This document shows positions 1-7,374 of a DNA stretch of 28,328 bases, one piece after another. The stretch comes from Ovoidimarina sp039190895 (GTDB lineage Bacteria; Pseudomonadota; Alphaproteobacteria; Rhodobacterales; Rhodobacteraceae). The position numbers and the translations under genes were made by a program. The first letter of the stretch is position 1; each line of letters begins with the position of its first letter. Under the pieces are notes generated by a model. That model saw only the letters and a list, made by a program, of their open reading frames with translations. It was not told where the DNA came from and did not search any database. Where the stretch lies: assembly GCA_039190895.1 (NCBI GenBank), contig JBCCXY010000037.1:1-28328 (forward strand), given 5' to 3'.

Positions 1-1053
1 AAGGGCGTGGAGTGCTATGAGCGCACCAAGGAAAACGCACTGGTGACACAGCCCTGGTCGACGGGGATCACGCTGCAGGTGCTGCCGAAGACGAATGTGG
101 ATCAGATCCCGATCCTAGCGCCGGGCTATGGCTTCTCGCCCATGTCGGACGGCAAGACGTTCCAGTGGGCGTTCAACCCGCCCGCGTCGTACTGGGACGG
201 GATGTCGATGATCCTGCAGGAGATTTCGGGCGGCGATCTGTCGAGCCTCGCGGGCAAGAAGATCGCCCATCTGCATCTGGACCACCCCTATGGAAAAGAG
301 CCGCTGCCGCTGTTGGAAGCGATGGGCGAGGAGCACGGGTTCGAGGTGTTGCCGATCCCGGTCGGGATTTCCGAAATGCAGAACCAGTCGGCTCAGTGGC
401 TGCAGATCCGGCGTGAGAGCCCGGATTTCGTGATCATGTGGGGCTGGGGCGCGATGAACGCGGGCGCCATCACCGAGGCTGTGAAGACGCGCTATCCGAT
501 GGATCAGTTCGTCGGCGTCTGGTGGTCGGGTCACTCGGACGACCTCCAGTTGGTCGGTGAGGACGGCAAGGGGTATCGCGCGATCTCGTGGTCGCTGCCG
601 AACCCGGACGCGCCCGTGATGGCCGCGATTGCCGAGCATGTGGGTGACAAATCGCTCGCCGATGCGGAAGAGAAGGGCGAGGTGTTTTATGGCCGTGGGG
701 TCATCATCTCGGCGATCCTCGCGGAAGGCATTGCGCAGGCGCAGGCGATGCATGAGACGGCCGAGATCTCGGCCGCGCAGCTTCGCGACGGGCTTGCGAA
801 CCTGAACTTCACGCAGGAGCGGATCGATGAGTTGGGTCTGACGGGCATGATGGCGCCGTTCGCGACCTCTTGCGCGGATCACACGGGGCATTCGGGCGGT
901 TGGATGATCGAGTGGGACGGCACGAAGTTCGTGCAGGCGTCTGATCTGCTGACCGCCGACCGTGACGCGATTGAGCCGCTGGAGGCCGAGAAGGCCGCCG
1001 AATACGCCAGCGCCAACGCGCCGTGGCCGCTGAACGAGGCGTGTGACGGCTAA
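1..1053 (+). CDS. Branched-chain-amino-acid-type ABC transporter substrate-binding protein (5' truncated by window edge)
   Basis: The reading frame is open from base 1, so the gene begins upstream and its signal peptide is not visible. The roughly 350 residues seen match the C-terminal two thirds of a type-1 periplasmic binding protein (Peripla_BP_6 / LivK-like). The fold is suggested by alternating Rossmann-type strands such as KKIAHLHLDHPYGKEPL and PDFVIMWGWGAMNAGAI, and by FVGVWWSGHSDD in the second lobe. Such proteins capture a small ligand in the periplasm and hand it to LivH/LivM/LivG/LivF-type membrane components. The partner ATPase gene livF lies at 2299-3123. The ligand cannot be read from the sequence. 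The PaaK-like ligase downstream fits a cluster type that may handle an aromatic or other carboxylic acid rather than leucine; that is inference. Confidence 0.85.
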   Translation, partial: KGVECYERTKENALVTQPWSTGITLQVLPKTNVDQIPILAPGYGFSPMSDGKTFQWAFNPPASYWDGMSMILQEISGGDLSSLAGKKIAHLHLDHPYGKEPLPLLEAMGEEHGFEVLPIPVGISEMQNQSAQWLQIRRESPDFVIMWGWGAMNAGAITEAVKTRYPMDQFVGVWWSGHSDDLQLVGEDGKGYRAISWSLPNPDAPVMAAIAEHVGDKSLADAEEKGEVFYGRGVIISAILAEGIAQAQAMHETAEISAAQLRDGLANLNFTQERIDELGLTGMMAPFATSCADHTGHSGGWMIEWDGTKFVQASDLLTADRDAIEPLEAEKAAEYASANAPWPLNEACDG

Positions 1054-1063
1054 GGCCCCCCTG

Positions 1064-1093
1064 CCCCGGCGGCGGCGAGCGTTGCCGCCGGGG
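1064..1093 (+). terminator. GC-rich hairpin after the binding-protein gene
   Basis: A perfect 10-bp stem (1064-1073 pairing with 1084-1093) lies 10 bases after the binding-protein stop codon. It is followed by GATTTGAGTATTTGG rather than a clean T run. I recall hairpins with a similar GATTTGAGTATTT tail as recurrent gene-end elements in Rhodobacteraceae, but cannot verify that here. It could attenuate transcription into the patatin-like gene and livF. Confidence 0.5.
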
Positions 1094-1111
1094 GATTTGA
1101 GTATTTGGACC

Positions 1112-2302
1112 ATGATGAAGACACGGGTCGGAGCATTGTTGGCGGGCGTGGTGGCTGCGGGCGTTTTGGCGTCGTGCAGCACGCCGGTTGAGGGGCCGAC
1201 CTGTCGGGGTTTTGACGACCCGCTGATGGAGGCGTCGTTTCGGACGCTCAGCGCGCCCCCGTCCCTGTCGGATGACATTGCCGAGCGGTTGGGTCGCTCA
1301 ATTGATGCGGCGCGGTCCGGGGTGCAGTCGTTCGGGATGCAGCGGGCGGCGCGTGGGTTTCAGCTTGAGGTTCTGGCGATCACCACCGGCGGGCAGGACG
1401 GGGCGTTCGCCGCCGGGTTCCTGGACGGCTGGGACAGCAAGCCCGACTTCGGGGCCGTCACCGGGGCGAGTGCCGGGGGGCTAATCGCTCCGGTGGCGTT
1501 TGCGGGGCGGGAGTTTGACGGAAAGCTCGCGACATTTGCGGGGGTCGGGCAAGATCAGGTCGTGCGGCAGAAGCCGTTTGGTGGGCTGTTCAGCAACTCG
1601 GTCTTTGCGACTGACCCGCTGGCGCGGCGAGTGTTTGAGACCTACGACGACGCGCTGATCGCAGCGATTGAGGCGAAGCCGGATGCGGTTTTGCTGATCG
1701 GGGCGACGGATCTGGAGACGACGCGGTTCAAGCGGTTCGACATCCAGACCATGCTGAGCGCCGAAGAGCCCGGGAAGAAGCGCCCCTGTCTGACCGCTGC
1801 CGCGATGGCGACGAGCGCCATCCCGGCGGCGTTTCCGCCGCGCGCGGTGAATGGGTCGCTGTACGTCGATGCAGGGGTGCGGAGCCACGTGTTCCTCGAA
1901 GGCATCGACCGGGCGGTGCGGCAGGTGAGCGCGCAGAAGCGCACATCGGTCGGTGTGCGCGTGACGGTTCTGGTGAACAACGATCTGACGTTTGACGCGG
2001 CGAAGGCGCCGACGTCGTTACTGCCGATTGCGCTGAGGAATGCCGCGATCGTGGGCGATGAGGGCATGCGGGCGTCGCTGTTGCAGGCGGCTGGGTTGGC
2101 AATGGAACGCGGCTGGGCGTTCCGGGCCGCTGCGATCCCGTCGGATTTTGAGCTGCCGGAGGGGTGTTCGCGCGAGGGGATCTCGTCGGCATGCTACACG
2201 CAGGCGCTGTTTGAGCGGGGGCAGCAGATGGGCGCCGCGGGCACCGCGTGGATGGATCGGAAGGCACTGGTGCGCCGGGTGCGGACAGGGGTTGAGGAAT
2301 GA
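1112..2302 (+). CDS. Patatin-like phospholipase family lipoprotein
   Basis: A predicted serine acyl hydrolase of 396 residues with a patatin-type Ser-Asp dyad. The nucleophile is S120 in GASAGG, the oxyanion glycine region is TTGGQDGAFAAGF (91-103), and the acid is probably D253 in YVDAGV. The N-terminus is a lipoprotein signal: a hydrophobic stretch at 7-20 and lipobox LASC with C22 as the lipidated cysteine, so the protein should be membrane-anchored and face the periplasm. I chose ATG 1112 because it gives this signal. An upstream GTG at 1043 would translate through the hairpin, and ATG 1115 is also possible. No strong ribosome-binding site precedes it. The stop overlaps the livF start (ATGA), implying co-translation. 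A lipase inside a liv-type cluster is unusual; substrate unknown. Confidence 0.8.
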   Translation: MMKTRVGALLAGVVAAGVLASCSTPVEGPTCRGFDDPLMEASFRTLSAPPSLSDDIAERLGRSIDAARSGVQSFGMQRAARGFQLEVLAITTGGQDGAFAAGFLDGWDSKPDFGAVTGASAGGLIAPVAFAGREFDGKLATFAGVGQDQVVRQKPFGGLFSNSVFATDPLARRVFETYDDALIAAIEAKPDAVLLIGATDLETTRFKRFDIQTMLSAEEPGKKRPCLTAAAMATSAIPAAFPPRAVNGSLYVDAGVRSHVFLEGIDRAVRQVSAQKRTSVGVRVTVLVNNDLTFDAAKAPTSLLPIALRNAAIVGDEGMRASLLQAAGLAMERGWAFRAAAIPSDFELPEGCSREGISSACYTQALFERGQQMGAAGTAWMDRKALVRRVRTGVEE

Positions 2303-3123
2303 AGGACACAGCCGACGACACCGAGACCCTGCTGGACGTCAGCAATATCGAGGTGATCTATGATCACGTGATCCTCGTCTTGAAGGGCGTGTCGCTGCGC
2401 GTGCCGAAGGGCGGGATCACCGCGCTTCTGGGCGGCAACGGGGCCGGGAAGACGACGACGCTGAAGGCGATCTCGAACCTCTTGCAGTCGGAGCGGGGCG
2501 AGGTGACCAAAGGCGCGATCACCTATCGGGGCGAACCGGTGCAGACGCTCGACCCGGCGGCGCTGGTGAAGCGGGGGGTGATTCAGGTGATGGAGGGGCG
2601 GCATTGCTTTGAGCATTTAACCGTCGAAGAGAACCTGCTGACGGGCGCGTACACGAGGGCGGACGGCAATGCCGAGATCCAGAGGGATCTGGACCTGGTT
2701 TACGAATACTTCCCGAGGCTTAAGGAGCGGCGGAAGTCACAGGCCGGGTACACCTCCGGCGGGGAGCAGCAGATGACGGCCATTGGGCGGGCCCTGATGT
2801 CGCGGCCCGAGATGATCCTGCTGGATGAGCCCTCAATGGGCCTCGCGCCACAGTTGGTGGAGGACATTTTCGAGCGGGTGAAGTCGCTGAACGAGAACGA
2901 GGGGGTGAGCTTTTTGCTCGCCGAACAGAACACGACGGTGGCGCTGCGGTTCGCGCATTACGGGTACATTCTGGAATCGGGGCGCATCGTGATGGACGGG
3001 CCGTCGGACAAGCTGCTGGAGAACGACGACGTGAAGGAGTTCTACCTCGGCATGTCAGAAGAGGGCCGGAAGTCGTACCGCGATGTGCGGAGTTACCGGC
3101 GGCGGAAGCGGTGGTTGAGTTAG
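2299..3123 (+). CDS. livF: LivF-type branched-chain amino acid ABC transporter ATP-binding protein
   Basis: Cytoplasmic ATPase subunit of a high-affinity branched-chain-amino-acid-type importer, 274 residues. Visible motifs are Walker A GGNGAGKT (45-52), the signature SGGEQ (153-157), Walker B MILLDEP (172-178) and the switch histidine region replaced by LLAEQN (206-211), as is usual for LivF. The segment GVIQVMEGRHCFEHLTVEEN is typical of LivF rather than LivG. It is about 35 residues longer than the usual LivF because of an arginine- and lysine-rich tail (255-274). Its ATG overlaps the patatin-like stop. LivG and the LivH/LivM permeases are not in the window and are expected upstream. Confidence 0.93.
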   Translation: MKDTADDTETLLDVSNIEVIYDHVILVLKGVSLRVPKGGITALLGGNGAGKTTTLKAISNLLQSERGEVTKGAITYRGEPVQTLDPAALVKRGVIQVMEGRHCFEHLTVEENLLTGAYTRADGNAEIQRDLDLVYEYFPRLKERRKSQAGYTSGGEQQMTAIGRALMSRPEMILLDEPSMGLAPQLVEDIFERVKSLNENEGVSFLLAEQNTTVALRFAHYGYILESGRIVMDGPSDKLLENDDVKEFYLGMSEEGRKSYRDVRSYRRRKRWLS

Positions 3124-3150
3124 ACTATTGCGCGTCTACAGCGATGCGGA

Positions 3151-3202
3151 GACGGAAAATGGTATTTTCCGTCACGATTTCTTCCTAGAAATCGGCTCCG
3201 GC
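3151..3202 (+). repeat. 52-bp double-hairpin repeat, copy 1
   Basis: Two adjacent perfect hairpins: a 10-bp stem (3151-3160 with 3164-3173, loop GGT) and an 8-bp stem (3175-3182 with 3187-3194, loop TCCT). The 52-bp unit recurs at 11189-11240 with three differences: one in each loop and one outside the stems. It sits 27 bases after the livF stop, so it may protect or end that transcript, but no T tract follows. The rest of the 152-bp gap before 3276 shows nothing I recognise. Confidence 0.85.
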
Positions 3203-3275
3203 GCAAATGGGAGCGCTGCTCGAAATCCTGTCGGCACGACCTTATCTGGGGTGAGGGCTGCAACGGAGGGCGGGC

Positions 3276-3587
3276 GTGTCCCCTGATATTCAACATCTGT
3301 TTCTGCGAGTTCTGTTCTATGGCGTGCATGTTGCCGTGCTATTGCTGGGGCTGAGGGCCGGGCGGCACGCATCAGCGGCGTTTGCCGGGCGGAAGGGGTT
3401 CTTTTGGGCAGTGCCTGGCATTGTGCTGCTGGTTGGCTTTGCGATCTACGCGATTTCGCGGGGGTTCGCGGTGTGGGGTGAGGTGTTTTACGGCTACCTC
3501 GGGCTCTACTTCGCGCCGCTTGTGGTGGTCGTGCCCGCGCTTTTCCTGACAGGGCGATGGCTTGGGTCGTCGAGGTCCGCGGCGTGA
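3276..3587 (+). CDS. Small integral membrane protein of unknown function
   Basis: A 103-residue protein with about three hydrophobic segments: residues 9-27, 42-62 and 71-93. The start is GTG 3276, supported by GGAGGG five bases upstream. I do not recognise the family. Its stop overlaps the next gene's preferred start (GTGA), so it is probably translationally coupled to the oxidoreductase that follows. It lies between livF and the PaaK-like gene. Confidence 0.7.
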   Translation: MSPDIQHLFLRVLFYGVHVAVLLLGLRAGRHASAAFAGRKGFFWAVPGIVLLVGFAIYAISRGFAVWGEVFYGYLGLYFAPLVVVVPALFLTGRWLGSSRSAA

Positions 3588-4564
3588 AGGCGGCGTGGTA
3601 CGAGCGGTTTGGTCCGGCGGATGAGGTGCTGGAGGTTGGCGAATTGGCCGATCCGGCGCCCGGGCCGGGGGAGGTGCTGGTCAGGGTCAAGGCGACGGCG
3701 GTCAATCCGTCGGACGTGAAGCTCCGAGCGGGGGCGCGGCCCGGGGCGGTGATGCAGTTTCCTCGGATTGTGCCGCAGTCAGACGGGGCGGGCGTTGTGG
3801 AGGCCGCGGGCGATGGTGTCGACCCGGCGCGCGTCGGGCAGCGCGTTTGGGTTTGGAACGGGCAGTGGCAGCGGGCATTCGGCACAGCAGCGGAGCTGAT
3901 CGCGGTGCCCGAGGCGCAGGCGGTGCCGTTGCCGGACGGCACGAGTTTCGCGGAGGGCGCGTGTTTTGGGATCCCCGCGATGACGGCGTGGTACGCGCTG
4001 TTTGGCGACGGGGCGGACCTCGCGGGGAGGACGGTTCTGGTGACCGGCGGCGCGGGGACGGTTGGGCGGTATGCGTGTCAGATGGCTCGGCTGGTGGGTG
4101 CGCGGGTGATCACGACAGTGTCGTCGGCTGACAAGGCACAGCATTCAACGGCGGAGGAGTGGATCAACTACCGCGAGGTTGCGGTGCCGGAGGCGGTGAT
4201 GGAGTTGACCAAGGGCGCCGGGGTGGATCGGGTCGTGGAGGTCGACTTTGGGGCCAATCAGGCGGATACGGTTGAGGTGCTGGACCCCGGTGGTGTGGTC
4301 GCGTCCTATGCCTCGGCGGGGGTGATGGCGCCGGAGTTGCAGTTCTATCCACTGATGTTCAAGAACATCACGCTGCGGATGCTGATCGCGTATCTCATCC
4401 CGCTGGAGGCGCATCGGCGCGGTGAGGCAATGCTGGCCGCGTGGCTGGAGGCCGGAGCGCTGTCACATGCGCTGGTCCCCGGCGGGTCGCTGGCGGATAT
4501 GGCGGCGGCGCACGCCGTGGTCGAGCAGGGCGAGAAGCTGGGCACTGTGGTGGTAGATGTTTAG
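3584..4564 (+). CDS. Quinone-oxidoreductase-like medium-chain dehydrogenase/reductase
   Basis: A soluble NAD(P)H-dependent oxidoreductase of the MDR superfamily, quinone reductase/zeta-crystallin branch, 326 residues. The N-terminal GroES-like domain begins MKAAWYERFGPADEVLEV. The Rossmann domain carries the nucleotide-binding loop GGAGTVG (155-161) after a VLVT strand. The cysteine/histidine zinc ligands of alcohol dehydrogenases are not evident, which fits the zinc-free quinone-reductase branch. I prefer GTG 3584, which overlaps the previous stop by four bases and starts exactly where family members start. ATG 3557 would add nine residues. The substrate is unknown; the usual role is reduction of quinones or activated enones. 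Confidence 0.85.
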   Translation: MKAAWYERFGPADEVLEVGELADPAPGPGEVLVRVKATAVNPSDVKLRAGARPGAVMQFPRIVPQSDGAGVVEAAGDGVDPARVGQRVWVWNGQWQRAFGTAAELIAVPEAQAVPLPDGTSFAEGACFGIPAMTAWYALFGDGADLAGRTVLVTGGAGTVGRYACQMARLVGARVITTVSSADKAQHSTAEEWINYREVAVPEAVMELTKGAGVDRVVEVDFGANQADTVEVLDPGGVVASYASAGVMAPELQFYPLMFKNITLRMLIAYLIPLEAHRRGEAMLAAWLEAGALSHALVPGGSLADMAAAHAVVEQGEKLGTVVVDV

Positions 4565-4585
4565 CGGGCAAATCCCAACACGAAT

Positions 4586-6076
4586 ATGGCGACTTTAGAA
4601 AACCGCTCGATCCTAATTCTCTGCTGGCTTATGTTGACGGCGTTTTACTATGTGACGCTCCCCGGTAATCACGGGACGTCTGTGGATGCCTATTCTTACG
4701 GCCACATAATCGTTAAAGAGCCGTTTTGGTCGGCGCCGGAACGGCGTATTTTACTTTGGGTTCTTGTTATGCGGAGCATTTGGCAGGCCATTCATTACGT
4801 GCTGCCCCACGCCGATCCCTTCGCCGTAATTGGGCTTATTGGAGCGCTGCAGCAAGCCCTTGCCGTCGTTTTATTTGAGCGCCTGCTGCGTGTGCGATAC
4901 GCGTTGCCGCTTGGGGCGGCAGTGTGTGCAGCTGGGGTGCTAGCGCTGTCTTACGGCCCCTGGCGCTTTGCGGCGGAGGTTGAGGTTTATTCGACCGTGA
5001 CGCTGATCTCGGTGGCCGTGTTCTGGGCCGCGAGCGCGATATCACACGGGAAACGCTTGCTTTTTCTTGGGGTGGCCGCCGGGCTGGCGCCCATGGTCTA
5101 TCAGCCGCTTGGAATTTTGGGGGGGTTGATCGTCCCGATCATCCTGTTCGGGCGCGTGAGTTGGCGCGCGCTAGCGGGTTATCTCGCGGTGTTTTCCGTT
5201 GTGGTTATTGCGGGAATTCTTGCCGCGAACCTGATTGAAACGGCGAGTGCGTCGGGACGTGCGGCGCAGGCGATCTTTGATACGGATGGGACCCGGATTA
5301 CCGCGCCCGATTTAGACGGTGTCCTGAAGACGCTGATTGGATTTGGGCAGAACTCTGCGTCGGTGAATTGGGCGTTTGAATTGCCTTTCACGCGAGGGAT
5401 TATTGAGAAACAATTTGCAGAAAGGTTTGAGGGGCAATTATTCGCGACGAACGTGCCGACGGGATTTGCCTGGATTGTCTTCGCGACACTGCCGGTTCTT
5501 TTGGCTTTGCTTGTGGCGGGACTCCTATATCGCGGTCGCCCGGCCAAGTTTCGGCGTCTGGATCTGGCGGCCTTGATCTGGGTGATGACCATCGGCGGGA
5601 TGATTGTCTTGCTGGCCCCTCGGGGGTTTGAGGCGTGGATCCCGGCGACGGTTCCCGCCGTTCTGCTGTTTGCGTCGCGCGTGGCCGGGCCGTTGGCAGA
5701 GGCGGGGCGGTTGCCGCTGCTTGTTGCAATGGTTGGGGTCTTGGCGGTGCACAATGCACTCGCCGGCCTCGCCCTCGTGGGGGGTGCGGATCGGAATTAC
5801 CTCGCCGCCAAGGGTGACCCGGTGCTCGCGCAGGTCGGCGCTGCGGATACGATCGTTACCGGGCAATGGCGGCTGGACAGGTACCTTGCGTTCACCAGCG
5901 ACGTGACGGTTGTGATGGCGGACGAGACGGGTGACGGCCTGCCCGACGTCGTACGCGCGGCCTTGCAGCGGGGCGGGTCTGTTTGGGTCTACGAGGATGC
6001 CTGGCAGGACGACCTAGGCGCTCACGAGGCGCTCGATTTACCGAGGGCCGGGCGGGTTTATCGCATCGATCCGTGA
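4586..6076 (+). CDS. Polytopic membrane protein, possibly GT-C glycosyltransferase-like
   Basis: A 496-residue integral membrane protein with about ten hydrophobic segments, for example 8-25, 84-98, 110-124, 135-150, 158-190 and 300-318, and a soluble C-terminal part from about 405. After the first membrane segment there is a loop with an aspartate (D34 in TSVDAYSYG). A first-loop acidic residue plus this topology resembles GT-C-fold membrane glycosyltransferases and related uncharacterised proteins, but I see no decisive motif. The DNA appears locally less GC-rich than its neighbours, for instance around 5390-5430, which hints at a different origin. It starts 21 bases after the oxidoreductase stop and lacks a strong ribosome-binding site. 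Confidence 0.65.
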   Translation: MATLENRSILILCWLMLTAFYYVTLPGNHGTSVDAYSYGHIIVKEPFWSAPERRILLWVLVMRSIWQAIHYVLPHADPFAVIGLIGALQQALAVVLFERLLRVRYALPLGAAVCAAGVLALSYGPWRFAAEVEVYSTVTLISVAVFWAASAISHGKRLLFLGVAAGLAPMVYQPLGILGGLIVPIILFGRVSWRALAGYLAVFSVVVIAGILAANLIETASASGRAAQAIFDTDGTRITAPDLDGVLKTLIGFGQNSASVNWAFELPFTRGIIEKQFAERFEGQLFATNVPTGFAWIVFATLPVLLALLVAGLLYRGRPAKFRRLDLAALIWVMTIGGMIVLLAPRGFEAWIPATVPAVLLFASRVAGPLAEAGRLPLLVAMVGVLAVHNALAGLALVGGADRNYLAAKGDPVLAQVGAADTIVTGQWRLDRYLAFTSDVTVVMADETGDGLPDVVRAALQRGGSVWVYEDAWQDDLGAHEALDLPRAGRVYRIDP

Positions 6077-6133
6077 AGAAATTCGCATTGGCGCGGCGGG
6101 GGAGTCGCGTATGCTGCCGCGAGGGAGGCACTT

Positions 6134-7348
6134 ATGGGTGAGTATTTCGACGCGTTAGAGACGCGGTTGGCTGATGCGCGCGCGGCGGCGCTGGGTGAGG
6201 CATTGGCGGCTTTGGTGGCCAAGGCGGCCAACTTGCCAGGGTATGGCGACGCGCTGAAGGGCGCTGCTGTCGCGGGGCTCGACGATTTGGCGAAGCTGCC
6301 GGTGATGCGGAAAACGGCGCTGATGGAGCGGCAGGGCGCAGGCAATCCGCTGGGCGGGTTTGCGGGGCCGCTTCAGGGGTTTGCGCATGTGTTCCAGTCG
6401 CCCGGTCCGATTTATGAGCCGGGGCAGACGGGCCATGATTGGTGGCGTTTCGGGCGATTTCTGCATGCCGTTGGCATCGGGGCGGGCGACGTGGTGCAGA
6501 ACTGTTTCGGGTACCACATGACCCCGGCGGGGATGATGTTTGAGAACGGCGCGAGGGCCGTCGGCGCGACGGTCTTTCCTGCGGGCACGGGGCAGACGGA
6601 GCTTCAGGTGCGCGCCGCGCAAGACATCGGGTGCACGGCGTACTCAGGCACGCCAGATTACCTGATGAAGATCCTTGAGGCGGCGGATGAGGCGGGCGTG
6701 ACGCTTGGCTTCGCCAAAGCGGCGGTGTCGGGCGGCGCGTTGTTCCCGGCGATGCGGCAGGCCTATGCGGATCGCGGGATCATCTGTCTGCAATGCTATG
6801 CCACCGCCGACCTGGGCAACATCGCCTATGAGAGCCCCGCGCAGGAGGGGTTGATCGTCGATGAGGGCGTACTCGTCGAAATCGTGCGCCCCGGTACGGG
6901 CGATCCCGTTCCGGAGGGAGAGGTGGGCGAGGTCGTGGTGACGGCGCTGACGCCCGACTACCCGTTGATCCGCTTCGCGACGGGCGACCTGTCGGCGGTT
7001 CTGCCGGGGCAAAGCCCCTGTGGGCGCACAAATATGCGGATCAAGGGCTGGATGGGCCGGGCCGATCAGACGACCAAGATCAAGGGCATGTTCGTCCGGC
7101 CCGAGCAGGTGGCCGCCTTCGCCGCACGGCATGACGACATCGCCAAGGTGCGCGTCGTTGCCGCCCGCGAAGGCAACGAAGACGTCATAATAGTGCATAT
7201 CGAGACGGAGCTGAGCGACGCTGACGCCTATGCGGCGTCAATCGGAGAGGTCTTGAAGCTGAAGGGCCGCGTTGAACTGGCGCCGGTTGGCAGTTTGCCG
7301 AACGACGGCAAGGTGATCGACGATCAGCGGGATTACGACAAGGGCTAA
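6134..7348 (+). CDS. Phenylacetate-CoA ligase-like (PaaK family) adenylate-forming protein
   Basis: A 404-residue protein resembling PaaK. Recognisable elements are YATADLG (222-228, equivalent of the aromatic motif A5), FATGD (281-285), GRAD (308-311) and a C-terminal LPNDGK (388-393) whose lysine would be the adenylation lysine. The Ser/Thr/Gly-rich phosphate-binding loop of PaaK, normally near residue 90, is replaced by FQSPGPIYEPGQTG (87-100), so ATP handling may differ. Family members activate aryl-acetic acids to CoA thioesters in the cytoplasm. GGGAGG lies about seven bases before ATG 6134. PaaK-like genes often follow livF in transporter clusters; here about 3 kb separates them. Confidence 0.8.
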   Translation: MGEYFDALETRLADARAAALGEALAALVAKAANLPGYGDALKGAAVAGLDDLAKLPVMRKTALMERQGAGNPLGGFAGPLQGFAHVFQSPGPIYEPGQTGHDWWRFGRFLHAVGIGAGDVVQNCFGYHMTPAGMMFENGARAVGATVFPAGTGQTELQVRAAQDIGCTAYSGTPDYLMKILEAADEAGVTLGFAKAAVSGGALFPAMRQAYADRGIICLQCYATADLGNIAYESPAQEGLIVDEGVLVEIVRPGTGDPVPEGEVGEVVVTALTPDYPLIRFATGDLSAVLPGQSPCGRTNMRIKGWMGRADQTTKIKGMFVRPEQVAAFAARHDDIAKVRVVAAREGNEDVIIVHIETELSDADAYAASIGEVLKLKGRVELAPVGSLPNDGKVIDDQRDYDKG

Positions 7349-7374
7349 CGGGGCCTGAAAGAAGGAAGAACGAC

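Noticed and set aside
115..1278. A 387-codon minus-strand frame opposite the liv-type binding protein
   Set aside because: Its translation is low-complexity and arginine-rich, while the plus strand encodes a clear binding protein.
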